From: Candidatus Poseidonia sp.
GTDB taxonomy: Archaea; Thermoplasmatota; Poseidoniia; Poseidoniales; Poseidoniaceae
NCBI GenBank assembly: GCA_013330155.1
Contig: DUIU01000246.1
Coordinates: forward strand, 1 to 12,586
Reading direction: 5' to 3'
DNA: 12,586 bases
Below are positions 6,465-12,586 of the stretch, piece by piece (within the stretch, counting starts at the first letter, position 1; every line of letters starts with the position of its first letter). Made by a program: the position numbers and the translations under genes. The notes beneath the pieces were generated by a model, which saw only the letters and a program-made list of their open reading frames with translations, searched no databases and was not told where the DNA came from.

Positions 6465-8378
6465 GTGAACATCATGCGAATGACCTACAGAGAGTTAAAA
6501 GACGAAATTGCAAAGATTATCCCTCGTAACATTGAGTACGAAGTGGATTTGGAAGCCGGAAACATCGCCATCATCACGACGAACATGAAACCCTTCACGG
6601 GCCAAGATGGCCTGATTGGAAAGATTGCACGTCGTGTCAAGCGTAAAATTGTCCTTAGAACGCCCATTGATTCCATGATGGACATTGACAAAGCGAGCGA
6701 TGTTATTCATGAAATCATTCCCGAAGAAGCTGACATCACGGAGATGTATTTTGATGCATGCTACAGGGAAGTTACCATTCAATGCCGCCAACCAGGCACG
6801 GCCATTGGTCGTCGCGGCGATAACAGCAACGCCATTCGAGACAAAACCGGTTGGGCAGTCAAGGTTGAACGGACCCCTCCCCTGTTTTCAAAAACGGTTC
6901 ATGACATACGAATGTACCGTCAAAGCCACGGAGATGAGCGTCGAAAATTGCTGAAGGATTTCGGACTGAATATTCACCGCCCAACTCGACCTGGTGGGAC
7001 GTGGGCTCGTGTCACTGCGCTTGGCTCCTACCGAGAGGTGGGACGTGCATGCCATTACGTCACGACCAATGAATCTCGAATCATGATCGACGTTGGAGTC
7101 AACATTGCCTCCGATACCGACCCAATGCCCTTCTTCAATGCACCTGAAGCACTTCCGCTGGACAAATTGGATGCAGTGGTACTGACCCACTCCCACCTTG
7201 ACCATGCTGGCATGCTCCCCGTTCTGTTCAAGTACGGCTACCGAGGTCCGGTTTACTGCACACCTCCAACACGTGATTTGATGTTGCTTCTGCAAACCGA
7301 CTACCTCAAAGTTGGTGGTGCAGAAGGCAAGCGAACACCCTACGACATGGAAGACATCCGCATGTGCATGAAGCATGTTGTTGATGTTGACTGGGATTCC
7401 ACCACCGACATTGCGCCTGATGTGAAAATGACGTTTTCAAACGCAGGCCATATTCTCGGCTCATCAGCTGTTCACTTGAACATCGCCGATGGGAAGCACA
7501 ACATCGTGTTCAGTGGAGACCAGAAGTACGAGAAGTCCTGGCTGTTCGATGCGGCCAACACTCGCTTCCCTCGGGTTGAAACCCTGGTCATTGAATCAAC
7601 CTATGGGGCGTCGGGCGACTACCAGCCCTCCCGGCAGGAGGCCAACCAAGAATTGCAGGACATCGTGTCCCGTACACTGATGAGAGGTGGAAAGATGATT
7701 TGTCCGGTGTTTGCCGTTGGTCGTAGCCAGGAAGTCATGATCGCCATTGACGAATTGTTCCGGTCAGGGACGGTCAAGCCCGTACCTGTGTGGCTTGATG
7801 GAATGATTCAGGAAGCAACGGCGATTCACGCCTCTCACCCGAACTACCTTACCAAAGCCCTCAGCAAATCTTTGTTGAAAGACGATGGTGAAAACCCATT
7901 CACCAGCGAATGGTTCCGGCCCGTCAAAGGAAGGGAACTTCGGGAAAGCATCGTCATGGACGGTTCCCCGTGCATTGTTTTGGCCACATCCGGTATGCTC
8001 AATGGCGGACCCGTCATGGAGTACTTCAAAAACTGGGCACACGAGGAGCGAAACTCATTGTGTTTTGTTGGCTATCAAGCAGAAGGAACACTGGGCCGGC
8101 GCCTTCAGAAAGGATTTGGCGAAGTTCCGATGCTGATCAATGGAAAAACAGAGATTGTCAAAATCGGCTGTGAGATGGTCACCATCGACGGATTTTCGGG
8201 ACATTCAGACCGACGGCAATTGCTTGATTTCGTTGATCGTATCAACCCTCCACCAAAGAACATCATTTGCCATCACGGTGATTATCAGAAGTGCAACGAA
8301 CTTGGCCTTACGCTCCGTGAACGCTACAACTGTCTCACGTTCGCACCCAGCAATCTTGAGACCGTGCGTTTATTCTGA
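6465..8378 (+). CDS. fttA: Transcription termination factor / KH-beta-CASP ribonuclease aCPSF1 (FttA)
   Basis: The 637-residue product matches archaeal aCPSF1, the relative of eukaryotic CPSF73 that cleaves nascent RNA and drives transcription termination as FttA. An N-terminal KH pair comes first (about 1-140, with a GxxG loop GRRGDN at 115-120). The metallo-beta-lactamase core follows with HSHLDH (242-247), the metal histidine in GHILGSS (His329), and GDQKY (Asp352). The beta-CASP insert begins around ESTYG (377-381) and is followed by GKMICPVFAVGRSQEVM, GSPCIVLATSGMLNGGP, the histidine of GFSGHSD, and HHGD near the C-terminus. All catalytic motifs look intact and the length is normal for the family. 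The GTG at 6465 has GGGAG six bases upstream; ATG 6474 and 6480 are alternatives too far from that site. The leader is highly structured. Confidence 0.96.
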   Translation: MNIMRMTYRELKDEIAKIIPRNIEYEVDLEAGNIAIITTNMKPFTGQDGLIGKIARRVKRKIVLRTPIDSMMDIDKASDVIHEIIPEEADITEMYFDACYREVTIQCRQPGTAIGRRGDNSNAIRDKTGWAVKVERTPPLFSKTVHDIRMYRQSHGDERRKLLKDFGLNIHRPTRPGGTWARVTALGSYREVGRACHYVTTNESRIMIDVGVNIASDTDPMPFFNAPEALPLDKLDAVVLTHSHLDHAGMLPVLFKYGYRGPVYCTPPTRDLMLLLQTDYLKVGGAEGKRTPYDMEDIRMCMKHVVDVDWDSTTDIAPDVKMTFSNAGHILGSSAVHLNIADGKHNIVFSGDQKYEKSWLFDAANTRFPRVETLVIESTYGASGDYQPSRQEANQELQDIVSRTLMRGGKMICPVFAVGRSQEVMIAIDELFRSGTVKPVPVWLDGMIQEATAIHASHPNYLTKALSKSLLKDDGENPFTSEWFRPVKGRELRESIVMDGSPCIVLATSGMLNGGPVMEYFKNWAHEERNSLCFVGYQAEGTLGRRLQKGFGEVPMLINGKTEIVKIGCEMVTIDGFSGHSDRRQLLDFVDRINPPPKNIICHHGDYQKCNELGLTLRERYNCLTFAPSNLETVRLF

Positions 8379-8717
8379 TTACAACGGCATGTCCACATCG
8401 TAGGCCATTGGGTCTGGTAGGTCTGCCTTGGATTCGATGGGCTCACTCAATGCCGTGGGTCCTTCTCTTCCGTGTCCAAGAGAGCGTTGGGAGGATTCAG
8501 CAGGGTTGGTTAACACCATCCAAGCCCCTCCACCAATGGTTGCCATCAAGGCTCCTATGGCCAATGTAAGACTATGCTCACCTGACTCTAATCCGGCGAA
8601 TGCAGCGAGGGAAAGAATGGCCCCAATGCTGATGAAAAGAAGTGGACGCGACCTTCCTGCCATGGATGGACGAGGACCATGTTGTTCATGAACCCGTTGC
8701 GCTTCAGTCCGAGTCAT
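8379..8717 (-). CDS. Small membrane protein with two transmembrane helices, unknown function
   Basis: From ATG 8717 (GAGG with about five bases of spacing) the product has 112 residues. ATG 8756 would add 13 residues (MSHPGQAGEREDC) and also has a distant AAGGAG, so the start is not settled. The protein has a basic N-terminal part, two hydrophobic helices (PLLFISIGAILSLAAFAGL and LTLAIGALMATIGGGAWMVL) joined by a short charged turn, and an acidic, flexible C-terminal tail. Its stop abuts the fttA stop with no intervening base. No family is recognised. A topology with both ends in the cytoplasm is plausible from the basic N-terminus. Confidence 0.68.
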   Translation of the reverse strand: MTRTEAQRVHEQHGPRPSMAGRSRPLLFISIGAILSLAAFAGLESGEHSLTLAIGALMATIGGGAWMVLTNPAESSQRSLGHGREGPTALSEPIESKADLPDPMAYDVDMPL

Positions 8718-8754
8718 GCAATCCTCGCGTTCCCCCGCCTGCCCGGGATGGCTC

Positions 8755-9360
8755 ATGACTGCCGTCGCTCCTTGGGGAGAAAATGCAGAAGACGCCTTTG
8801 ACCAAGGCTTGGTAGAATTGGGCTTGGGTGATGTACGATTAATTCAGGCCCAGGGTGCCATGCTCCCGCTTGGATTTGAATCAGCCCCACCTCGCCCTCT
8901 TCCAATGGGTTCCCTCGTCGAATGCCACCTTGCTACATCGTATGCATGGAATGGCTCCTCTGCTTCAGCGGGTGTGGCCTGGGCGTCCTGTGTCACTCCC
9001 GAAGGAGACGAATGCGCCATCGTCGCAACCATCTCAACCGACCGGGATTATGAGGAAACGGTGCTGCTCCTTCGGCGGAACTTGCAACGCCGCCTTGCGA
9101 GCCGTGATCTTGAAGTTTTGCAGTTTGATGTCGCCGTGGATGAAGTGACGGCTGGCCCCGACCATCACGGTGTGGCCGTTGCCGCCCTCATTCTTCCTGA
9201 ATCCTTGTCGCTTGGCGCCCGTACCAAGACGGGTCCAATCCGGGGCGCCCTCACCAGAAAAGCTGCCCCGGAGAGCAAAAAGCGAGTTGATACCAAAGCT
9301 CCAGCCGCTCCAGCCCGACGTCCAGGCCAACCCCAAAACAACCACGACTTCTCACTTTGA
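8755..9360 (+). CDS. Pyruvoyl-dependent arginine decarboxylase-like protein lacking the self-cleavage serines
   Basis: The 201-residue product aligns by eye along its first ~150 residues with archaeal pyruvoyl-dependent arginine decarboxylase (PvlArgDC, MJ0316 type). Shared landmarks are AFDQGLVELGLGDVRLI (14-30), LPMGSLV, the SASAGVAWA strand, the EETVLLLRRNLQRR helix and the final HHGVAVAALIL strand. The active family cuts itself between two serines (Ser52-Ser53 in MJ0316, in RISSIMPP) to make the pyruvoyl cofactor and agmatine-forming site. Here the same place reads QAQGAMLP, with Gln33-Gly34. The asparagine before it (Asn47) is Arg28, and the catalytic Glu109 region is replaced too. It is therefore probably not a decarboxylase. 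The last ~45 residues are a basic, Ala/Pro-rich tail absent from the enzyme. ATG 8755 is preferred over 8716 because the latter lacks a ribosome binding site. The reference residues are from memory. Confidence 0.75.
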   Translation: MTAVAPWGENAEDAFDQGLVELGLGDVRLIQAQGAMLPLGFESAPPRPLPMGSLVECHLATSYAWNGSSASAGVAWASCVTPEGDECAIVATISTDRDYEETVLLLRRNLQRRLASRDLEVLQFDVAVDEVTAGPDHHGVAVAALILPESLSLGARTKTGPIRGALTRKAAPESKKRVDTKAPAAPARRPGQPQNNHDFSL

Positions 9361-9370
9361 GGCGAATGAA

Positions 9371-9808
9371 GTGTCGGACCAGCGTTGGCTTGTCATTCGC
9401 TGTGCTTCGTGTGGTCAGTGTTCTGGACAACGAAGGCAACACGGTCGTTGTCCGCACTGTGGTTCGAAGCTTGATGGGACTTCTGAGGTGGTCAAAGAGT
9501 GCACATCCAGTGCCGAGCTCCACCTCGAGGTGGGTCTCGCCAATACACCTGACGCCTTGAGGGATGAACTGCGAAACCGTCTTTCAAACTCCATTTCCAC
9601 CGAAGCACCGAGTGAACTTTCGCTCCGAGTATTGCTGCGAGAGTTACGGTCGCTGGCTGATGTAGAAGGCATCATTGATTTCGAGACGGTTCAACGACAC
9701 CTCAAGAAAAAAAGTGTTGAAACGCCCGTTGATGGCCTTATGGAACAGGCAGAATTGGAAGGTCTTGCTCTTCGTTTGGCAAATGGACGCTGGATGTTCT
9801 TTGAGTGA
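9371..9808 (+). CDS. Zinc-ribbon protein with C-terminal winged-helix-like domain
   Basis: No ATG fits, but GTG 9371 has GAGG about eight bases upstream and lies 10 bp after the previous stop, giving 145 residues. A zinc ribbon opens the protein (Cys11, Cys14, Cys27, Cys30; RCASCG...GRCPHCG), in a WLVIRC context resembling the archaeal DUF1922-type ribbons. A middle helical part follows. The C-terminus, about 88-145, has two helices and a terminal strand pair (LEGLALRLANGRWMFFE), as in small winged-helix DNA-binding domains. A role as a nucleic-acid-binding regulator is an inference from this architecture. It is likely co-transcribed with the PvlArgDC-like gene, and the tRNA-Pro gene begins 33 bp after its stop. 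The frame is open upstream to 9170, but that part overlaps the previous gene in another frame. Confidence 0.8.
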   Translation: MSDQRWLVIRCASCGQCSGQRRQHGRCPHCGSKLDGTSEVVKECTSSAELHLEVGLANTPDALRDELRNRLSNSISTEAPSELSLRVLLRELRSLADVEGIIDFETVQRHLKKKSVETPVDGLMEQAELEGLALRLANGRWMFFE

Positions 9809-9841
9809 AGTTCATAGGGGAGACGCCGTGGCACAGACCAA

Positions 9842-9919
9842 GGGCGTATGGGTTAGTTTGGCCTATACTCGGGCGTTTGGGACGCTTGGACCCAAGTTCA
9901 AATCTTGGTACGCCCACCA
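9842..9919 (+). tRNA. tRNA-Pro (anticodon UGG), CCA encoded
   Basis: The acceptor arms GGGCGTA and TACGCCC pair perfectly (7 bp), followed by discriminator A and an encoded CCA (9917-9919). The T arm is CCAAG-TTCAAAT-CTTGG. The anticodon stem is GGGCG/CGCTT, with two G-U pairs at its outer end, and the loop TTTGGGA reads anticodon TGG with G37, as usual for proline. The D arm has A14, the GG pair and A21, but its stem is weak (GGTT/TACT, three pairs with one mismatch). The variable loop is four bases. No intron is present. The mature body is 75 nt plus CCA. The parvulin stop codon on the other strand starts at the very next base. Confidence 0.93.
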
Positions 9920-10249
9920 TCACTCCGGAAGCACGATGCTGTGCACCCACAGGAGATGAAATCCGAACTGAGTTTTGATGAATGTTTGTGGGACGGTCTC
10001 TAATTCTGAAGACCACACGGCATCTTCGAAAGTTTGGACCATTTGGCCTTCAACGAATTCTCCTAAGTCGCCTCCTTTGCTCCCACTCGGGCAATTCGAG
10101 TATTTCTTTGCCATTTTCTTGAAGGTGCGAAGCGGTTTTTTTGAGCTGTTGATCTCTTCAAGAATCATTTTTGCCTCGGGCTTGTTGGCCACCAAAATAT
10201 GGCGAACGTGGGCCTTACGTGGTTTTCGACGTCGGTCATGTCGTCGCAT
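9920..10249 (-). CDS. Parvulin-type peptidyl-prolyl cis-trans isomerase
   Basis: The 109-residue product is a single parvulin (PpiC/rotamase) domain, which speeds cis-trans isomerisation of prolyl bonds during folding. Diagnostic segments are VRHILVANKPEA (15-26), the YSNCPSGSKGGDLGEF loop (about 50-65), GQMVQTFEDAVWSSE (about 68-82) and the closing TQFGFHLLWVHSI. There is no signal peptide, so it should act in the cytoplasm. The first 14 residues are strongly basic (RRHDRRRKPRKAH), unlike most free-standing parvulins, and could bind RNA or ribosomes. Its ATG lies inside the end of the upstream glycosyltransferase gene, overlapping by 14 bp. Confidence 0.93.
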   Translation of the reverse strand: MRRHDRRRKPRKAHVRHILVANKPEAKMILEEINSSKKPLRTFKKMAKKYSNCPSGSKGGDLGEFVEGQMVQTFEDAVWSSELETVPQTFIKTQFGFHLLWVHSIVLPE

Positions 10250-11177
10250 TCAACCTCAACTCCCGATGAACCCGTGTTGCTGACCTGTCAAAAACATGCG
10301 CAATGGCCCAAAATGAAACGCACAACAGGATGCCTGGAATTCCCCTTGAAAGCAATTCTACCTCCAGGTCATTGGACATAAATGGGAGAATAGCAGACCA
10401 TCCGAGCATGTACGAAATCAGAGCGAAGAGCGTGTGGGGTGTCAGATTTTTGGGAAGGAGCCAAGCCAGGTTGCGTTTGTGGTGTTCAACGGCCATCATC
10501 CATCCGACGGTGAAGAAAAAACGACTTGGTTTTATCCCGCTAACTTCGTTTCTATAGATTGATGTGACAGGGACCTCCGCTATGCTATGGCCTCGTCTGG
10601 CCAGGTTGATCAGCCAGAAATTTGGGTAGCCATATCCTGCCCATGAGTGCCCCCAGTCCCAATTCTGAAGGACGCTGGAAGTCGTTGCGGTGTACCCGCA
10701 TTGTGGGTCACCAATGGGTTGTCCTGCAGCGAGTGTAGTGAACCAAGACAAGATTTTGGAGGCTCGTTGCCGGTGCTTTGGCATACGATTGTACCCCTCT
10801 GAATGGAGCTCGCGATTTCCCTTGACGTGCTCTGCTTTTCCTTCAAGAATTGGTTGTATCAAAGCGTCCATATCGTTTGGGTTCATTTGCCCATCACCCG
10901 CTACCACCACGCTGATGAACGGGGCACTGAACACCGAAAGGAGGTGCTGGTGGCCTCGGTCGATGGATGCCCCCACTCCGTCTCCTTGGCCTTCAAGAAG
11001 AATAACCTCGCAGTTTGCAGAGGTTGTGTTCACCATTTCAGCGGTGCGATCGGTTGAACCGTCGTCGACCACCACGGCGACATCAACCATTTCTGGAAGC
11101 CCTTCCAAAACTTCACGGATGTGCGCTTCCTCGTTTCGAGCCGGGATGACGACGCCAATGTGCCACCCCTGTTTCAT
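10236..11177 (-). CDS. Family 2 glycosyltransferase with C-terminal membrane helices (dolichyl-phosphate hexose synthase-like)
   Basis: The 313-residue product has an intact GT-A fold of family 2. The first strand is HIGVVIPARNEE (6-17), the nucleotide-binding DDGSTD is at 38-43, the metal-binding strand is VVVAGDGQMNP (90-100), and a GDPQCGYTA motif follows an LAAGQPI segment, as in the dolichyl-phosphate mannose/glucose synthase-like subgroup. Two hydrophobic segments near the C-terminus (LFALISYMLGWSAILPF and GIPGILLCVSFWAIAHVF) should hold it at the cytoplasmic face of the membrane. Such enzymes load a sugar from a nucleotide donor onto a lipid carrier or a glycolipid; the actual sugar is not readable from sequence. 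ATG 11177 follows a G-rich stretch. It shares a divergent control region with the GT2-like gene at 11281. Confidence 0.92.
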   Translation of the reverse strand: MKQGWHIGVVIPARNEEAHIREVLEGLPEMVDVAVVVDDGSTDRTAEMVNTTSANCEVILLEGQGDGVGASIDRGHQHLLSVFSAPFISVVVAGDGQMNPNDMDALIQPILEGKAEHVKGNRELHSEGYNRMPKHRQRASKILSWFTTLAAGQPIGDPQCGYTATTSSVLQNWDWGHSWAGYGYPNFWLINLARRGHSIAEVPVTSIYRNEVSGIKPSRFFFTVGWMMAVEHHKRNLAWLLPKNLTPHTLFALISYMLGWSAILPFMSNDLEVELLSRGIPGILLCVSFWAIAHVFDRSATRVHRELRLNATT

Positions 11178-11280
11178 GGTCCCCCCACCGAGATGGTCCC
11201 AATCAATCTATGCTTGAAAGCACTCAATAGTGTCCATCATTGGAATAGGTTTCATAGCCTCTCCGGGGTGCAGGCTGTTC
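11178..11280. promoter_or_regulatory. Divergent intergenic region between the two glycosyltransferase-like genes
   Basis: About 100 bp separate the two divergent starts and must contain both promoters if 11281 is the true start of the right-hand gene. I see no convincing TATA box, BRE or repeat in it. The call rests on gene orientation alone. Confidence 0.35.
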
Positions 11281-12108
11281 GTGAGTCCTCCTTTGGAACG
11301 CGTGGTCCTCATTGCGGAGGACATTGAATTGCGCATCGTTTCATTGATTGTGCGATGCCGTGAGATTGCCAATGAAATTGTTCTCTTTGACACGGGTTCA
11401 ACCGATGAGACCGTCGACCTTGCAAAAGAAGTGGGCTGTTCAGTTGTTGATTACTCCGGTCCCCTCACGCCCCAGGCTTTAGCACAACACGCTGAATCAA
11501 ATGGATTGGACGAAGGGCTCGTTCTTTTCCTTCCAATCACGGCGATGTGGAAACTCTCTGAACTTCCCCTCAGTGTGAATCGTGCACGGGAAGGTTGGGA
11601 TATCCACTATTTGTATCGGCAGGGTTCTAGCGCCGATTCGAACGGTTCTATGGTTCTGGGAGAATCAAGCGTTAGCCACCTCATTGCAAGTCCAAAGGGA
11701 TTGCAACACCTCGCCCAATTGGACTCTGATGCCACGACCGATGATGTTTCAGATGAAATCCGTGCACGTTTTGTCAAAAGCGAGGGTCCCATTCAACTTC
11801 CTCAACGGCAATCCCTTGCAACCGCCTCTCGTTTTGCTCAACTCTTTTACTGGATGTTGGAATCAAAACACCCCTTGTTGTTGTTTGGTATTCCCGGCGT
11901 GGTGTTGTTTGTTTTGGGCTATCGTCTTTCGGGGGATCTCGCCACCATGTTCACTGAACTGAATTCCACATCCATCGGGGTCACTCTCATCACCATTGCC
12001 ATGACGTTGATTGGATTGTTTGCTATGATGGTTGCGATCATTTTGTACATCATGGGTAAGCAGGTAGCCCGAATTCAAAATCAATACAACTGGCCAAAGG
12101 AGGGCTAG
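11281..12108 (+). CDS. GT2-like membrane protein with degraded active site
   Basis: From GTG 11281 the product has 275 residues; GTG 11230 (292 residues) and GTG 11302 are alternatives, and no start has a strong ribosome binding site. I prefer 11281 because it places the first strand (RVVLIAED) right at the N-terminus, as in family 2 glycosyltransferases. NEIVLFDTGSTDETVDLA (31-48) matches the nucleotide-binding strand, with DTGS for DDGS. Where the family has the metal-binding strand VLFLDADERL, this protein has VLFLPITAMWKL (81-92), so the DxD motif is gone. The C-terminus is the typical two-helix module (HPLLLFGIPGVVLFVLGYRL, about 197-216, and a long helix at about 232-258). It probably keeps fold and membrane placement but not ordinary catalysis. 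The HAD gene starts 4 bp after its stop. Confidence 0.78.
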   Translation: MSPPLERVVLIAEDIELRIVSLIVRCREIANEIVLFDTGSTDETVDLAKEVGCSVVDYSGPLTPQALAQHAESNGLDEGLVLFLPITAMWKLSELPLSVNRAREGWDIHYLYRQGSSADSNGSMVLGESSVSHLIASPKGLQHLAQLDSDATTDDVSDEIRARFVKSEGPIQLPQRQSLATASRFAQLFYWMLESKHPLLLFGIPGVVLFVLGYRLSGDLATMFTELNSTSIGVTLITIAMTLIGLFAMMVAIILYIMGKQVARIQNQYNWPKEG

Positions 12109-12112
12109 CAAG

Positions 12113-12586
12113 ATGGGACCTCATTTGGTTTGTTTGGACATGGACCGCGTTTTGGTCGATCACCTTTCAACATGGCAATACGTCTACGACCAACTCGGCA
12201 TCAACAACGATGAATCCTTTGCCTTGTACAATCAAGGTCTTTTGGATGAATGGGACTGGATTAAACTTGATTTGGCCCTCATCAAATCAGCACCGGGCGG
12301 CAACATAACCGATGAACGCCTTCGAGGTCTCATGGCCGGCATGCCGATGATGAAGGGTTGGCGGACGTTGATTCAGCATCTACTCGACCAAGGTGTGAAC
12401 GTCGCCATCGTCAGCGGTGGGTTGCAAAAGACGGCGAGGGATATCGCTGCAGCCTTTCCTTCAGGTGAGGCTTGGCGACGAAGATGGGGAGGAATTGACC
12501 GGCATACCGCTCGTGAACAGTCGAAGGGATTTGACTCCCGACTCCATGTTTTTACCAACGGTTGGTTGATGGAAACCAACGACGGA
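12113..12586 (+). CDS. HAD-family phosphatase, phosphoserine-phosphatase-like, 3' end cut by window
   Basis: The first 158 residues are present and the frame is open to the window end. Motif I is LDMDRVLVD, with nucleophile Asp9 and Asp11. Motif II is AIVSGG, with Ser101, followed by the SGGLQKTARDIA helix. HVFTNGWLMETNDG corresponds to the FANRL...DG region of SerB-like enzymes, so a phosphoserine phosphatase relative is likely. Arg12 sits where SerB has Gly or Ser. The stretch between the SGG helix and HVFTNG (about 116-144, rich in Arg and Trp) is longer than in SerB. The Lys of motif III and the Asp pair of motif IV lie beyond the window. The start ATG 12113 has AAGGAGG inside the end of the previous gene, four bases after its stop, so the two are probably translated from one transcript. 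Confidence 0.85.
   Translation, partial: MGPHLVCLDMDRVLVDHLSTWQYVYDQLGINNDESFALYNQGLLDEWDWIKLDLALIKSAPGGNITDERLRGLMAGMPMMKGWRTLIQHLLDQGVNVAIVSGGLQKTARDIAAAFPSGEAWRRRWGGIDRHTAREQSKGFDSRLHVFTNGWLMETNDG

Noticed and set aside
6888..7376. 162-residue minus-strand ORF inside fttA
   Set aside because: It lies wholly within a gene whose catalytic motifs are intact, and shows no domain of its own.
9170..9370. N-terminal extension of the zinc-ribbon protein, overlapping the PvlArgDC-like gene
   Set aside because: This part is an out-of-frame reading of the preceding gene; GTG 9371 has a ribosome binding site and leads directly into the ribbon.
9842..9959. Protein-coding reading through the tRNA-Pro region (ORFs at 9675-9959 + and 9738-10016 -)
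   Set aside because: The cloverleaf with perfect acceptor and T stems explains the sequence, and these frames match no protein family.
10130..10145. T-rich run as a transcription terminator
   Set aside because: It lies inside the parvulin gene, where on the coding strand it encodes a lysine-rich segment (SSKKPLRTFKK).
1..12586. CRISPR array, insertion sequence, integrase, toxin-antitoxin or defence island
   Set aside because: No regularly spaced repeats, transposase or integrase motifs, terminal inverted repeats or known defence domains were seen on either strand.

Overview
The window looks like a piece of a marine euryarchaeal genome, most probably Marine Group II (Candidatus Poseidoniales, Thermoplasmatota) or a close relative. 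This is inferred from gene content, not from a marker phylogeny. The archaeal markers are a proteasome beta subunit next to the KH/beta-CASP termination nuclease aCPSF1 (FttA), an archaeal-type tryptophanyl-tRNA synthetase, a single-ribbon ZPR1 protein, a SepF-like protein and a pyruvoyl-arginine-decarboxylase homologue. A bacterial-type PlsC acyltransferase sits beside them, and such genes have been reported in MG-II/III genomes. Genes are packed tightly, and many starts have a GGAGG-like ribosome binding site.

Layout. Positions 1-726 (-) hold the N-terminal part of an unrecognised protein, cut by the window edge and following plsC (759-1544, -). Divergent from these, 1669-2967 (+) is a secreted, C-terminally membrane-anchored protein and 2988-4373 (+) is trpS. 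Tail to tail with trpS lies a minus-strand pair with overlapping ends, sepF-like (5003-5656) then zpr1 (4365-5006). Divergent again, 5768-6388 (+) is the proteasome beta subunit and 6465-8378 (+) is fttA. The 76-nt gap between them can fold almost completely into a three-way junction whose closing stem contains the fttA ribosome binding site. A small two-helix membrane protein (8379-8717, -) abuts fttA. Then come a PvlArgDC-fold protein that lacks the self-cleaving serines (8755-9360, +), a zinc-ribbon/winged-helix-like protein (9371-9808, +) and tRNA-Pro(UGG) (9842-9919, +). Facing the tRNA with no gap is a parvulin (9920-10249, -), overlapped by an intact family-2 glycosyltransferase (10236-11177, -). 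Divergent from that is a second GT2-like membrane protein with a degraded active site (11281-12108, +), then a HAD phosphatase cut by the window end (12113-12586, +).

How the genes fit together. Most are housekeeping: tRNA charging, protein turnover and folding, transcription termination, probable cell division. The second theme is the cell envelope: PlsC, two GT2-type membrane enzymes and a secreted protein with many N-glycosylation sequons. No mobile element, CRISPR array, rRNA or obvious defence system is visible. The most noteworthy points are the structured fttA leader, the apparent pseudoenzymes (PvlArgDC-like and GT2-like), the SepF-like/ZPR1 pair and the bacterial-type lipid acyltransferase.
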